DNA from: Tubulanus polymorphus
Taxonomy: Eukaryota > Nemertea > Palaeonemertea > Tubulaniformes > Tubulanidae
Assembly: GCF_964204645.1 (NCBI RefSeq)
Contig: NC_134025.1
Coordinates: forward strand, 23,590,001 to 23,654,000
DNA: 64,000 nucleotides
Direction of reading: 5' to 3'
This document shows, in pieces, positions 36,701 through 49,985 of the stretch; within the stretch, counting starts at the first letter, position 1, and each line of letters starts with the position of its first letter. Below the pieces are notes generated by a model. It made no database searches, had not been told where the DNA came from, and saw only the letters and a list, made by a program, of their open reading frames with translations. A program made the translations under genes and the position numbers.

Positions 36701-39700
36701 GAAATAAGAGGGGAAAATCAGGACTTGTTGTAGTATGATTTGTCAGTTGACCTGACTGATCGATTTTACTCATTTTCAATGTTATAGAAATAGTCAGCTG
36801 AATGGCTAGTATTCTATATTTTTATTGCTATTTTCAGAAGCTATGGTTGGTGTCGGGGGATCTGCTGTATCTAGTACACAATCATCAAAATGCATCAACT
36901 CTACCCAAGCACCAGATACTCTTCGACAGATTTATACTAGTCAATACCATTCTGAGTTAACGGCTCCCTACCGACCAGATCATTGTAACTATCGGCAACT
37001 ATTGTGGCAGACGATGCACCTATTTTCAGATGTTTGTGAAGCGAAATCACGTGACCTAGTACCTCTACTAGTTCGATTTTTGCAGTGAGTATTCGCTCTA
37101 AGCTTTTTGCTGACGCGATTTTTCTTGCGTGGTGAGATTTAGTGAAATACGTGAATTGACCTAATCACTTACAGAAATGAGTTCTACAGCGCTGACCACA
37201 ACAGTGCTCCGACGCAAGATTTAACCCGAAAGGTTGCTTCAGATATGGAATCGTCCGAGAAAAAAACTGACGAATGTATGGAGACTGAGAAGGATGTAAG
37301 TTTTGCAATGGAAGATCAGGAAGAAACAGAGGAGGAAAAAGAAGATGTGAAAACAAAAAGAAGTCGTAAAATGGTGATAAAGTAAGTTTTTGTCCGTGAT
37401 ATAATCTGGATGACTGGTACCATAGTAGAAAAATGAATATGCCCAAAGCCTCCCTGTTCATTTAGATAATATCATTTTCTCTTATTAGGTTAATGATTGC
37501 CAAGTTACGACTGCTTGCTAAATTTCACAGTCCTTTATCAGTTTATTTGGAACCGAAATTAAAGGAGCTTTATTTTGAAGTGAGTAGTTGATACCAAGAA
37601 TGTAAGAATCTACGTGATGAAACTTTCTGACACTTCATAACAATTTATATCCCTCCTTTTGTAGCTATTAGCCCATAGAAATTGTGAATTACAGAAGGTT
37701 GCGTTTGATTGTATTATGACATACAAGTACAAATACTTGATGCCATACAAGTGAGTGGGCGTCTGATTTTTTGTTCCTTTTCCAGTTTACAGAGTTCTGT
37801 CATATGAAAAGATTTTTAATTCCAGAGAAAACTTCATGCGGTTATTCGATGACAGGAGGTTCAAGACTGAAATTGTCATGTTCAGCATCGACAGTGAAAG
37901 CAATGTAATTCTTGAAGAACATCGAGAGGAACTTCTTCCAGTTCTGATGAGGTAAACTTCCGAAATATACAATTGAACTTCTAATGTGCAACGTTTTATG
38001 TTCAATTTCATGTAAATTCATTTCGATATTCAGGATCTTATACGGAAAGATGCATAGCAAAACTGGAAAAGACACATCAGGGAAGAGTAACTCCACCTAT
38101 AGAAAGAGTATCGTGTTTAGATTCTTAGCTGGCTGTCGACAGAAGGAATTGAAAGTGTTCATTGATCTTATCTTCGGACCATTTCAGAAATTTACTGTTG
38201 GTTAGTATTGAAAAAGTTAAGTCCAATCTGAAGGTTTTATCTTTTCTTCCCACTTTTACGTATTGCCTAATGTGTTGTCTTTCATTCGCAGGTGATGTAT
38301 CTACTGTGATCTCTGAACTTGTTGATAATCTTGATCTAGAAAAGATGATCCCCATCAGAAGGCAACAGAGGTATGTTGATGCAAATCGTTTTTCTCTCCT
38401 TTAAATAGATCATATAAAGCGAATTTACCAATGTCACTTATATGCACCCGGATATCTATATTTCAGTATTCTTTCAACGATGGATGTTGTTTTCAAGAAG
38501 TTGGGTAATTTAATTGATGTTTACTTGCCTGATATGTTGAGGATAGTGTTGTGTTTGACGGCGATAACTCAAGCCGTTTTGGATCGACGGGTTCAGGTTA
38601 ATCCCAAAGCCATAACAATGTTGAAAACTCTCAGGATGCTCGGTTTGACGCGTATTATCCAGGTTTGTCCTGCTCCGAAATCGATTTCTAAGCATTTGTA
38701 TTTTAGGAAATTTATTCTGAAAATATATCTATAAATTTTAGTTCTTTGCTTCTTTTGAGACGTATAATTTCACCAAAGAAGAAATCGATGCAATATTCCA
38801 AGCAGCCATCTGGCCTCAGGTTTGTGAAAAGTTTAACAGAATATTTTATCTCGGGGTATTTGTATTGATCGATAAGTCGAAATTTATTTGAAATTTATTC
38901 GATATTTTAGTTGAAGAGATTACCGGTCGAAGGGGTTTATCATCCGACAGCTTTACTGAAGCTTTTGAATGTTTGGAGCCGAGATCCTAGGTATGTAAGA
39001 TATACCTGTATCTCAGGATTCTCAATTCAAATACTGGTTCGTGCGATCGATGTACGTTTCTTCTACGCTCGCATTCTCTCATTTAGATTCTTGCCGTTAT
39101 TGGGTAAATGCCTCGATGACGATCGAAGCGTGTACCCTGTACCGTTTATCGTGAAACTTCTCGTTATGAAGAATGTCAGCAAGACAGTGGTTCAGGTAGT
39201 AATGGAAATCGTCGAAAGTTTACTGACAACTGAAGATTTTGAAGAGACCGAAGAATTGAAAGCCATCGGCGATATCGGTTCAAGCGCGGAAGTCGCAACG
39301 GACAGTAAGTTCTTAATGTTAATCGTCTTGATTGTTGTCGACGAAAAGAATTTTCAAATAACTTTTTGGTTTCGTGAATTTCAGTTGAAGTGAATTACGG
39401 CAGTCGTCTGCTGCTTCCACACGTTCCAGTTGTGCTCCAGTATTTGAGCAGCGTTGTTCGTGAAATGACTTCTCAGAAACCGAAGAAATCTGCACCAACC
39501 AGAGATCTTAATATTCTGTCGCAGTAAGTTTAATGCATTGATATGTTACCATGATTGTCAAATTTTACTTCATTGAATTTATTGATGTAAGTGTTTACTC
39601 ACCTGATATATTTTCAGTATAAGTCAATACGTAAAAGATGCCCAGCAAAGCGGTGTCATCATCAATTTGTTTTTGCCGTACCTTGCCCGTCTAGTGGTCA

Positions 39701-42700
39701 AAGATGAAGATGCAGAAGTGCACATTATTAATTCGTTAGCGAATCTGATCAAACAAGTTGATCAGCCTGTCGACTTCGTGATGTAAGTCCATCTACTGTA
39801 AAAACGATGAATATATGCTATATCTGGCTTTAAGCACTTAAATATCACGTGATTTGATTCTGTTACAGACCCGTCTCAAAACTTTTCTCGGTCATTATCA
39901 ACCGGTTGTCTCGGACTGCTTTGTGCAGTATTGTTTTGGTATGTATCGAATATTTAACATTCAGATTCACCTTGATGTCGATTGCTTTAAGTTACGGTAT
40001 TATTGTCATAATAAACGTCATTTCTCTTGTATTTTTTCATCAGTCTATTGCTGATAAGGCACCCTGGTTGAAAGAAGCAGCTGAAATTGTTGATAAGGTA
40101 TGTACGATTAAGATATGTGAATTACAACTATAGATTCAACAGGTGATGCTAGATGATGTCTCCCACTTATACTTGTATCTTGATTGTGGAGCCTTTCTAG
40201 TGGAAGACATGAGTGTTGGTTATAAGATAAATGTTTTCCAAGAAAAATAAGGCTCCATTCATTTAACTGCCCTCCTCTCTCTGATGATAAGAACAGTCTA
40301 GTTGGATTGAGTGATAATGAAAATCATATTTCTTTCAGTTGAATTCATGGGATCCACGTCGCGTTGAAGAACCAGATTACAACACGAGATTAGATGCGTT
40401 CGAAACAATCAACAAGATTGTTCGCGAGATGAAAAAACTGCGCGAACATTTCATTATTCTAGTCATGCATAACTGCTCTTATTTTATGGCTAATGTAAGT
40501 TGTATCATCTTGATTACTTCTAATTCAAGAGTAAATTGCGGGTGAACGAGGTATGTCTACATGTTCATTCTCTACATCTGTCATTTTTCAGCTGGATGAC
40601 ATTTCGATTAGGGCAAGCTCGTCGTTTTGTATGACGGAAATTATCAAAAAACTGTCGTCGATGTCGATAGAATCTTCGAAACGCCAAAACTTCCTCAACA
40701 ATGTATTGTTACCAGAAATTAGGTCTGGTCTGAGAATTAAAAAAGAGGTAATGATAGTTGAGTGACCATACCCTGCATCAGTATTTACAATCGTACATTT
40801 TCTGTATATGATAATTCCTTCCGTCGTAGGCTCCTCGTCATGAATTCATCAAGATTTTAGCGTGCGCAGTAAGGTCCTTCCCTAAACACGAAGTATTCGC
40901 CGAATTGTCGCAATTGTGCGACGCCGAAGACATCGAAAAAGACTATTTCGAGAACATACAACACATTCAAATGCACAGGCGATCTCGCGCAATGAAACGC
41001 GTCATGTATCTCCTAGCTGAAAAGTCGATCAGTCACAAGATATTGCTGGCGTACCTGATGCCTATGGCATCGGCGTATCTCCAGGATAGGACATACGCGG
41101 CGACGTCGCATTTGATCGACGCTGCCATTGAAATGGTCGCCGCGATTTGTAAACGTCTCCCGTGGAAACAGTACAATCAAATATTACGCCACTTTCTGGC
41201 ACAGCTTCCGAAAAGTCTGGAAAATCAGAAAATGATCGTCCGGTAAGATGACCTCTTATTTTCATGAATTTAGAAGTGACGTATTATTGCATAACAGTTC
41301 ATTAGATATGAAATATTCACTTTTGCAGGGTTTTGGTGGCTATTCTGGATTCATTCCATTTTGATCTCTCGGCTGCTCCAGAGTTGGGTCTTTCCGGAAC
41401 GAATGTAGCTCCACCGAAACAACTGGATGGTCGAGGTTAGTTTTTCCTTTGTTGAATTTTTGACCTGATTGAGCTGGTAAATGATATCCAAAACTCTTTT
41501 TATCTCGTGTAGATAATGTAGAAGATGAAGATGACGTTGAAGATGAGGAGAAAAATGAGGATTCTCACTCGGCTGTTGAGACTAAGTGTACTCCGGACGA
41601 GGCGCTGAGGATCCATAGCGCTATAATCGGCTCAATTCTGCCGCAGTTACGTGGTATCCTTACGCAAAAAGTAAATGTTCATTTTCTCTCATTAGTCTTT
41701 GCAATTATACCGCTTAACAAAGTCTTACATTTGCATGTTCTAACAAATGATATTTTCTATAGTTGAATATTCATGATTGTAGGTCAAAGGAGATGACATT
41801 CACAAAATGGCGGGGAGCAAGTATGCTGAAGATGCAGAGATTCTACGTGTCCCGATTGCTATAGCGATGGTGAAACTACTTCAGCAGCTTCCAAAGAGTA
41901 CATTCAGAACATATTTACCAAGGTAAATGAGAGAATAAGAGGGGACGGCTCTTAACATCTGGACTGAATTATTATGTCATCTGTAACATTGTTTTTCAGT
42001 GTTCTTTTGAAAGTTTGTGAATTTTTACGATCGCGGACTATAGAAATCCGTGATACGGCACGCGATACGTTGATGAAGATTTTGAAATCGCTCGGTCCGG
42101 CATACTTCGTTACTATATTAAGTGAACTGCGAACAGCTTTAACAAGAGGTTACCAGTTGCATGTGCTTGGTTATACGGTCCATGCCCTTATGAAATCGAT
42201 CGAATCTGATTTGACATGCGGCATTCTTGATAAAACTCTCGCAAGTCTTGTACAGGTAACTATTCTAGCCGAGTAACTCGGAACTCCTCCAAACATTTCC
42301 GTTGAAAAAATAATTATTCCGATTGAAAGGTATTTCAAGAAGAACTGTACGGTGAAGTTTCGAATGAAAAGGATGTTCGCGGAATAACCGAGAAATGTCC
42401 GGAAGCTCGTAGTGTAAGGAGTTTCGATGCGTACGAGATGGTTGCTACGTATGTTGGTAAAGGCATGATCACTAAATTACTTACTCCACAGAAAGAGGTG
42501 AGTTACCGATCGGTGTTAGAGGCATGAATTGTATTAAGTCGAATCGCTTGATTTAATTTCTATCCAAATAACCTTGCTCCATCTAAATTGGAAGAATATA
42601 CAGTCATGAAATTGGAGTGCAGATTTTGAAATTATTCATATATCGTAGATACTAGATACGACTCATAATCGTAAAACAGTGCAACGTGTACATGAAGTCT

Positions 42701-45700
42701 TACAGCGTATTGGCAACGGTTTATTAGAGAATAAAGATCTTCCGGTTGATTCGCTATGTATGCTTGCTCACGGTCTCATTATGGAATCTCTGCCATTGAT
42801 GACTTCAGTTGCGAAGTAAGTGAAAATGTTCAGTTCAAGAAATGATTAACTAATGACTAGTTTTGTCAATTTTGATTACCAGGTTGTTGTAAACGTATTT
42901 ACTTCCCCTATTAGAAATATTTTTAGTTTTGAAAATGAGATTCTTTTCTGGTTATGGTAATATCCCATTTTGTCTTTTTGGTACGCATAGGGCAAAGCAA
43001 GCTGAGCCGGCACCAGTTGATCCAACTAAAAGACCGCCAAGCTCTCTCCTGATAACTCATGCTGCACCTAGAGGTGGAATCAAACCTAAACATAATACAA
43101 AAACAAACATGCACATTGTGGTGGAATTTGGATTACAGGTAACGATTAATCATTGCTTGCTTACATGAATTTCAGTTAAATATGCCACATCTAACCTGAG
43201 ACCTGAAATAAGATTTGTGACTTTAAGAAAATCAATGTATCCGATAATGTATCCACAGGTGTTGTATATGCTGCTGAAAAGAGGCCGTTTGATTGCTTCT
43301 CAAGGCAATAATATGGAACTACTTGACCCATTTGTTCCGATCCTTACTGACTGCTTAGAATCTAAACATATCAAAGTAGGTTGGATGTAAATGACTGTAT
43401 AATTTTCCTGCACTTTGCGAAATAAATCTTATGAAATGCTTGTGGTTATCTTTCAGATCACAACTGTTGCGTTGAGGTGTTTAGCTTGGATTATCAAACA
43501 GCCTTTGCCTTCTGTCAAAGATTGCATCACACGAATAACAAATGCCATATTTGTGCTGCTGAAAAACTATGCCGTACCTGGCGCAGCGAAGGGTGATAAC
43601 TTTGAAATGGTTTTGATGTGTTTCAAGGTACATCCATCATCTTAGATTTCAAGAACATTTTTCCTTGAATTTTAATATTCTAAAGAACTGAAACAACACT
43701 GTTTGTTAATGGCTTGTCGTTTATTATTAATCCTCTCTTGATCTTGGTTATTATAAAGTCCTGTTTCTAAAGATATGGCCACATTAAGTTTTTAAATCCA
43801 TTGTTTGGTTTTGTTTAGGCAGTTACTGTTTTAGTGCGTGATGTTCAACACCATACAATTTCCGATGAACAACTTCAAGTATTGCTAAATTATGTTGAAG
43901 CTGATATGTATGATTTCACCAGACAATCAACTGCTTTCACTCTCTTCAAGGTACTGAAAAGCATCATTCGTAATTATGTAATTATTGATTTATTTGCTAA
44001 AGGAAATTAATAAGGTTTCCATTTTATGATTTAAGGCAATTTTGTCGCGGAAATTAACGTTGCCAGAATTGTACGAAGTGATTGAAAAAATAGAAAAGAT
44101 GTCGATAACCGATGAGTCGCCATTAGTTCGTCTGCAGTGTCGACAAGTCATCTTACAGTTCCTACTCGATTACCCGTTCACTATCAATCAGATGAAAAAA
44201 CATTTGGATTTCTACGTTACGCAATTGAACTATGAACGCGAAACCGGGCGAGAGTCGGTGTTGGAGATGCTCGCGTCGATATTTATGTCGTTTCCTAAGA
44301 AACTGTTGCATAGCTATTCAGGATATTTCTTCATTCCCATGGCTGCTCAGCTGGTGAATGATGATTCGGCTAAGTGTAGGAAATTAACGGCGCTTGCTAT
44401 GAAGTCATTAATGGAAAAGGTAATGTTCAACTTTACTCAACGACGAGAGATGGAAAAGCACTAAAATAAAATCTCAGTCTCCATATCCTGTATACGGAAC
44501 AAGTGGTTAGGGTACCCCAATAACTAGTACACTTTATCTCATTTGATGTAAGACCTTTCGAGCTTACTAAAGTATAGATTCTTTGCAGATCGAAGCATTT
44601 AAACGCGATGAACTGTTCGCTATTATCAAGCTCTGGTGGCACGATGAGAAAGTGGTTCACAGACGTCTCGCCGTTCAGTCAGTTGGACTGATGGTTGAGG
44701 TTGAGTCTGCAACATTTGAACGACGTCTGCCGGATGTTATCCCGATTATTCAGCAACAGATCGAACCAGGACGTTATTCTGAGGTATCTACCTAGACATT
44801 TACAAGCTTTTTCAGCTACGTTTTAAACTATTGGTTGCATTGTATAAAAAATGTTGTTTTTGACGCTCAAATTTCAGACTGATACGGAAAGTGAAGCTAA
44901 AGTCATGGATCATGTTCTTTTCAACCATCTGACAACATTAGCAAAAATCCTCAAGGAATGTTACGTAATCGGCAATGCCAATCATGCAGCAGATATGGCT
45001 GTAATATGGGGTAAGTGGGCATTTTGTATCTGAACTTAGTTACTTGGATGTTTAAGTCTAAATGTAGCTTTGGAAATGATTGAATTTTATAATTGCAGAT
45101 TATGTACGTAGTCACTTACGATATTCACACACTTGGGTTCGCTTAGCTGCTGCTCAGCTATTCGGTATTCTGTTTGCCTCGCTGAAAATAGAGGACTTTA
45201 ACAAATCTGATGTGTCCAGCAATGAATACATGTTTGTTGATTCCAAACTGAAGGTATGCGATGAAAATGGTCTAATGTCTAACAGACAAGTCTGAGAAAT
45301 CAAATTATCTGCTACACTATTGCAGAAATATAAGCGGATATACACTTACCTCTTACTCTTATATATACTTGCCTCTTCAGATTCGTGAGCTTACCCGAGA
45401 ATTTCTCCATCAATTCAAGGGTTTCTTTGATGATGAGCTAGGTGAACAGGTAAATTGTGTTGAACATTAAACAAAAAAATTGCGTTCCACCTTGAGAATG
45501 TTGTCGAAAAATTGCAACTAATATTTTTGTTAATGTGATGTGCTTTTAGTTAGATTCGATTACAATACAATTTTGTTTGCTAGGTCATAAAAAATCTAGT
45601 CTTCCTAGCGAAAGTTACCACTTCAGTAAATCCCGACGATCCTGTTCCTGAGAATAAGGACGACGATGAGGAGGTTGATAAGACAAAGAGAGTTCCGAGT

Positions 45701-47058
45701 CTGCGTTGGCTGATCAAAATGATGTGCAAAGAAGCTACATTTGAGGGCGCTCAGAATCAACTGACAACTGTGAAGGTAGGAATCAAATAATTATTGACTT
45801 ATTCATTATGAAGTGGTTTAACATGTTGGTTTTTCATTTGGCTTCGATTTATTTTCAGCGAACATTAGCTTTTAAATTTCTGGGTGCTATCGCCACTCAG
45901 CTGGACAAGGAGAAGCTGTCTTACTATCTGAAATTCATGTTGCCGCCAGTCTGCAGGGCCGCAACTGATAATTCATCAATTTCTGGTAAATTCTGATGAA
46001 TATTGAATACTTCGAAGTTATCGGCTTTCGTGTATTTTCCAACGTCGAGAGTTGAAAGAAAGAAATAGAACTGTAAGGTTCGGTCGTTTCAGATGAAGCC
46101 CTGAAGCTGTTGGCCCAAGAAGTGCTCGAGGTGATGAAGGGAATTGTAGGTGTAGAAGCATTCACGAAAATGTACGCTACAGTTTACAAAACGATGGGCG
46201 AAAAACGTGAAGAAAGGAAGAGAAAGCGAGCAATGGATGTACGTTATTCAGCAATATACTTCACGGAAAATTTAAAATGCCTGTGTTGCCTATTCCCTTT
46301 ATTAAAATCTTCAAAGCTGGGAAGAGATTTTAGAATTGCTTTTACATGGCTTATACAATTTTGGGTACTAATGAATGCTAATCACGAATGATTAACAATT
46401 CGTAATAATTTCATTCCACTTATGGCACACTTTACCCCCCATTAAATAATGTGCAAACAGTGGATGTGGCACATTGTTTTCACAATAATTGTCGCCGATT
46501 ATTTGAAGTAGTGGATAATTATAGCATTACATCGGATTGTTGTGATGTCAGCGTAATTGTGTTCAGCTGTGACCGGAACCGATTACGGCGCATTAGCCAG
46601 TCTGGTCTTTGTGCATGGAGAGATTTACACCTGTTGAAAAAGAGCTTTGTTTTTCAATGCAAAGTCACTAAGTGTTGAGCACCAGCCGCTTCGATAAACA
46701 ATGGTTATAATCACTTAGCTCTTCAAAATTACTAATTATTTAATCCTTTGCAAAGCGAATAATTCTTCCCAATACAGTGTTTATTATTATAATTCTCTTA
46801 CTTCCTCTAAAAATCTTTATGTGTGATTTATGACAGGTTTCTTAGAAGTTAGAATGTCAATACTACGTATCAATTACTGAATTTTCTTGCCTTATTTTTC
46901 TATTTCTATAGGCTATTTCAATGCCGGAGGTCGCCGCACGACGCAAGATGAAGAAGCATTTACAGAAGCAAAACTCTAAAAAACGAAAAATAGTTGAAAC
47001 GCGTACTACGAAAACTTTCAAGAAGAAAAAATTGTCCGATAAAAAGTCTGAATATTAA
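30786..47058 (+). CDS. UTP20: UTP20, small-subunit processome component
   Basis: A giant gene of several dozen short exons spanning 16.3 kb. Early exons: 30786-30830 (ATG CGT AAC...), 31475-31555, 31721-31787, 31911-31972, 32053-32123, 32328-32522. The last exon is 46912-47058 (TAA). UTP20/DRIM is a HEAT/ARM-repeat nucleolar protein of roughly 2,800 residues in human. It is needed for 18S rRNA processing in the U3 snoRNP/90S particle. Diagnostic stretches are FQTFTDRIASINVDVIRRIG at the N-terminus, HLARDLQQDFYPKF, IRRFAAESFGFLVRK, LDWLKYVCRYCEFN, an acidic low-complexity exon near 37165-37380, and a very basic C-terminus (MPEVAARRKMKKHLQKQ, FKKKKLSDKK) that fits nucleolar targeting. All exons share strand and joinable phases. 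The 34093-35223 intron hosts seven miR-279-like hairpins. The 46239-46911 intron has no recognised content. Confidence 0.93.
34189..34253 (+). ncRNA. mir-279: miR-279 family precursor 1 (UTP20 intron)
   Basis: The 5' arm (34189-34212) pairs with the 3' arm across a short loop. The predicted mature 3p is 34232-34253 and begins TGACTAGATGCACACTCATC. The seed GACTAGA is that of miR-279. Confidence 0.82.
34382..34441 (+). ncRNA. mir-279: miR-279 family precursor 2 (UTP20 intron)
   Basis: The 5' arm is GATGGGTGAATGTCTTGTCC (from 34382). The 3p is 34420-34441, TGACTAGATATACACTCATC plus two bases. The arms are complementary with a few mismatches and the loop is about 15 bases. This is one of the best-formed hairpins. 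Confidence 0.87.
34542..34600 (+). ncRNA. mir-279: miR-279 family precursor 3 (UTP20 intron)
   Basis: The 5' arm GATGGGTATTCATCTAGAGC (from 34542) faces the 3p at 34579-34600, which starts TGACTAGATGTATACTCATC. The loop is short. Confidence 0.82.
34660..34720 (+). ncRNA. mir-279: miR-279 family precursor 4, divergent body (UTP20 intron)
   Basis: The 3p is 34699-34720 and starts TGACTAGAAAGTTACTCATC. The seed is kept, but positions 9-12 differ from the other six. The 5' arm TAGATGTGTACCTCGCTAGT (from 34660) has changed to match, which supports a selected hairpin. Confidence 0.82.
34788..34845 (+). ncRNA. mir-279: miR-279 family precursor 5 (UTP20 intron)
   Basis: The 5' arm GATGAATGTCTATCTAGTCC (from 34788) pairs with the 3p at 34824-34845, which starts TGACTAGATGAACACTCATC. 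Confidence 0.85.
34919..34978 (+). ncRNA. mir-279: miR-279 family precursor 6 (UTP20 intron)
   Basis: The 5' arm GGGTTTATGTCTAGTCCATG (ending 34942) pairs with the 3p at 34957-34978, which starts TGACTAGATGTATACTCATC. Confidence 0.85.
35033..35090 (+). ncRNA. mir-279: miR-279 family precursor 7 (UTP20 intron)
   Basis: The 5' arm GATGAATGTTTGTCTCGTCC (from 35033) pairs with the 3p at 35069-35090, which starts TGACTAGATATACACTCATC. It is the last copy, 133 bp before the next UTP20 exon (35224). Confidence 0.85.
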
Positions 47059-47129
47059 TGATTGTTTTGTAAATAGATATTTTATATCTGTATTGGAAAT
47101 TGTAAATATGAGAAAAAACTGATGGTTTA

Positions 47130-47763
47130 TTAAATAGAGGGAATATTAAGCGAATTTAGTATCGTTGTGTTTTCAAATTCGAAAGGATCTGGTATTATGT
47201 CAGTTTTACGGGGTACGTCTTGGAATTTATCGGGATCCACGAGATGTTCGATTTCGAGGGCGGTTGAGATGACTCTGAAACAACGCCCCAGAACTAAATT
47301 ACACAGTGCGAAGGCCACTTAACGTCGAGAATATCATCAGATTTTCAACGAGTAGCCGTAATTTGCGCCTAGCCCATCATATGTTTGTTAGATCAGTTAC
47401 AATGGTTTCCAAGTAAACGTTTCATTCTTTGACCAGTCTAGACTATCATTTCAAGTTAAGTTTTTAGTAGAAATATTTAAATTACTTGTATCCTATATAC
47501 TGTATTGTTATCAAGTTTTAATAGTTTTGCTATTGAAAAACTTAGAAGTTATCCATATTCATATTATCTACACTAAAGAATATTCTTTGCACTTATTTCA
47601 ACTGTGATAAAATGTGATATCAATTTTAAGATGAAGTAGAGTATTACAAGTTAAGTGTCTTTATGGAATGATTGTCTTCGATATATTGCACTGTTACAGT
47701 ATACGAACCCCAGTATACACCCATGCTGTAGTTGGGTTCCACTCTGCTTCCATTCATTTTCAT
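47130..47763 (-). CDS. Possible small two-exon gene, unknown product
   Basis: Exon 47763-47648 starts ATG AAA ATG and contains SMGVYWGSYTVTVQYIED. It ends in phase 2 before a GTAATA donor. Exon 47274-47130 follows a TTGTTTCAG acceptor, fits the phase, and reads ALEIEHLVDPDKFQDVPRK to a TAA that overlaps an AATAAA signal. The product would be 86 residues. Both exon sequences look selected, but I do not recognise the family. Upstream on the same strand, in another frame, FKVPQYCFTDADPQRRYIDG ends in stops within 15 bases of the ATG, so a frameshifted longer gene is also possible. It is tail-to-tail with UTP20, and the 3' ends nearly touch. Confidence 0.4.
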
Positions 47764-49860
47764 GACAAGTGAAAAACCGTAATAAAAAACGTTCCATCGA
47801 TATATCGACGTTGAGGATCAGCATCTGTGAAGCAATATTGAGGGACCTTGAAATATATTCCATAAGCGCTCTAGATTTAATAGCTGATACATTTGTTTTA
47901 TCTCATAGACCTAAAACTTTTGAAACTGTGAATTATGATTGACTTGAGTAGATGTCTGATCATCTTAATCGAAAACCGGTAATTCAATCATGCAGACGTT
48001 CGGTTAATTAGACTGATTGATTAGTTAGTGCGGACGATAATCGATTAATTAGGCACGACTCGGCGGCGCTAATACCAACACGCGATATATTATGTCGCGT
48101 CAATGGAAAAAACAATTCAATGAACAGTCTTTCGTTGACAAGTTGCGAAATTTACAAGCATGCAAGAATTTACAAGAACTATGCAATTTCGATGCCGCTT
48201 AGTGGGAGCTGGCGTTATTTATGGCAGAATCACCATCATACGGCTCTGGGAGCGTCAAGGGCATCGTGCTTAGAAAAATCGAATTTGTTCTTATGTCGAG
48301 TTATATCTCAACATGAAGTCATTCGCGACCAATAAAAAGTTTTGCTGATTCAATGAAGTTGAGCTAATACATTCACATGAATCAATTTATGATTCACACA
48401 TGTTTTGCCGATTCTATGTCAGATACTGTCTTTTTCAATTTAGAATTCTATTTTTCGTCGAGTCCCACTGCCGATTAGGGGAAACCATTTACGAAAGCTG
48501 ATAATTCGATTCTACGTGTTGAGTTATGATCTCGTCATTAAATGAATCAATGCCGAGGTGTGATTCTCGATATAAAATCAAATTTTTTATCAATCGCAAA
48601 TGATTCGACATTCATATACAATTCTATTCTTTTTCCATAAATGAGATGTCCTCATGACGCTCCGGGCAGCTATAGCATTCCCCGATTTTCCCTATTCGAT
48701 TCAGGTCGTTTGTTACCGGTCCTACGACACGGCACGGCAGATGCGGTATTTACCCGAATCCAGGCAGGCGCAATCTATTATTATCCCGCTACTCTACCTT
48801 TCACAATATTTCCCTATATTAAACAACTATGCATCTTTACTTGAGAGCGCAGAGAGAACTATTTTCAGTACCAGAAGTTAATGACCAAAAGCCATCAAAC
48901 AGTATAGGCTTACGTGTAGGTGTAACACGAAACAACGCGAGAGGAATGAAATAGAAATAGACGCATCCCTCGGTATAATTTTTGTTCGCGTTTAACGCAT
49001 AACAATTCTGGTAAAACCAGACAATGATAAAAACAGATCTTTCAAAGACGTGGAGGTTGTTGTAATGGGTACTCCTCCAAGCACAATATGGCCGAATAGA
49101 AAAATCATTAATGAAGTCTTCGTGTAGTTTACTGAACAAACATTTTGCACATGATAATATTTTTAATCATTTGTGTATTTTCTATACGAATGCAGTTAGG
49201 TACATTAGCCATTCGGTACTAATTGAGAACAGAAAATAAAAAATACTCAGATATCTATCACTAATCAAGTTATACATTCTATACATAACTGACTCTTGTA
49301 TCGATAAAAACGCACTCCGAGCAGGTGCATGCAAAATATAAGTTTTACTTTTCTTTTAAGATGTAAAAAATTACTCAGTTTCAGGCACAACTCGAAATAT
49401 CGATAAATTGTCAACTTAAATTTTGCAAATGGAGCTTTGATCCAAAGCTTCACTGCAACGATGCATTACACACAGTCATTTGAATTAAGGATCTGATTGA
49501 TTAATCTGCTCACGCGCTCATAAAGACTTTCATAAGATTTTCATGCTCATTTTAACACGTGAAATGCACTGAGCTATATAGGCTGTTACACTAATCCGGG
49601 TTAATTCCGGCTTTTGATCATCGATCAGGCGTCTCAAAAACCAAAATTGTACCCAAATCCCGACACAAAACCCCGACCGTTGGCAAACTCAGACTATTGT
49701 TTGCTGTAAACAGATTAATTAGCGGTCGCTGGCGTAAACAATAGTAGATTAGCTGACTAGCGATCACCGGCTCTCCGTCGTGTGATGATCTCATAACAAA
49801 AGTGTCAAACAATCACTGACCAATCACTGCTTTGGCGTGTGACCAATTTTGGTTGGCCTG
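47764..49860. promoter_or_regulatory. Gene-free region upstream of the homeobox gene
   Basis: About 2.1 kb without a supported exon. It has homeodomain-type sites: ATTAGACTGATTGATTAG and ATCGATTAATTAGG cluster at about 48006-48052. Near the promoter, the inverted pair ACTATTGTTT (49693-49702) and AAACAATAGT (49736-49745) surrounds TGTAAACA (49705-49712) and GATTAATTAG. These look like forkhead/SOX and homeodomain sites. A regulatory role is inferred from motif and position only. Confidence 0.4.
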
Positions 49861-49868
49861 TATAAATA
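49861..49868 (+). promoter_or_regulatory. TATA box of the homeobox gene
   Basis: TATAAATA stands about 125 bases before the start codon at 49986. The expected start site, about 30 bases downstream, falls at ATCATTC (about 49890). No intervening ATG exists in the inferred leader. Confidence 0.7.
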
Positions 49869-49985
49869 CCCCGCAATCGATGGGCGTCTAATCATTCGGA
49901 GTTTTTCTCTTGGACTGTACAGAATCTTAAATCTATCTCACTGACCACCAACGTAAATCAAAAGAAGGAATATATCATTTCAAAG

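Noticed and set aside
46451-46678. 75-codon ORF near the 3' end of UTP20
   Set aside because: It sits in the last intron. It does not match the UTP20 C-terminus, and splicing from about 46238 to 46912 gives the conserved basic tail.
48120-48335. Plus-strand ORF of 71 codons
   Set aside because: The composition looks random, with no splice support or recognisable motif.
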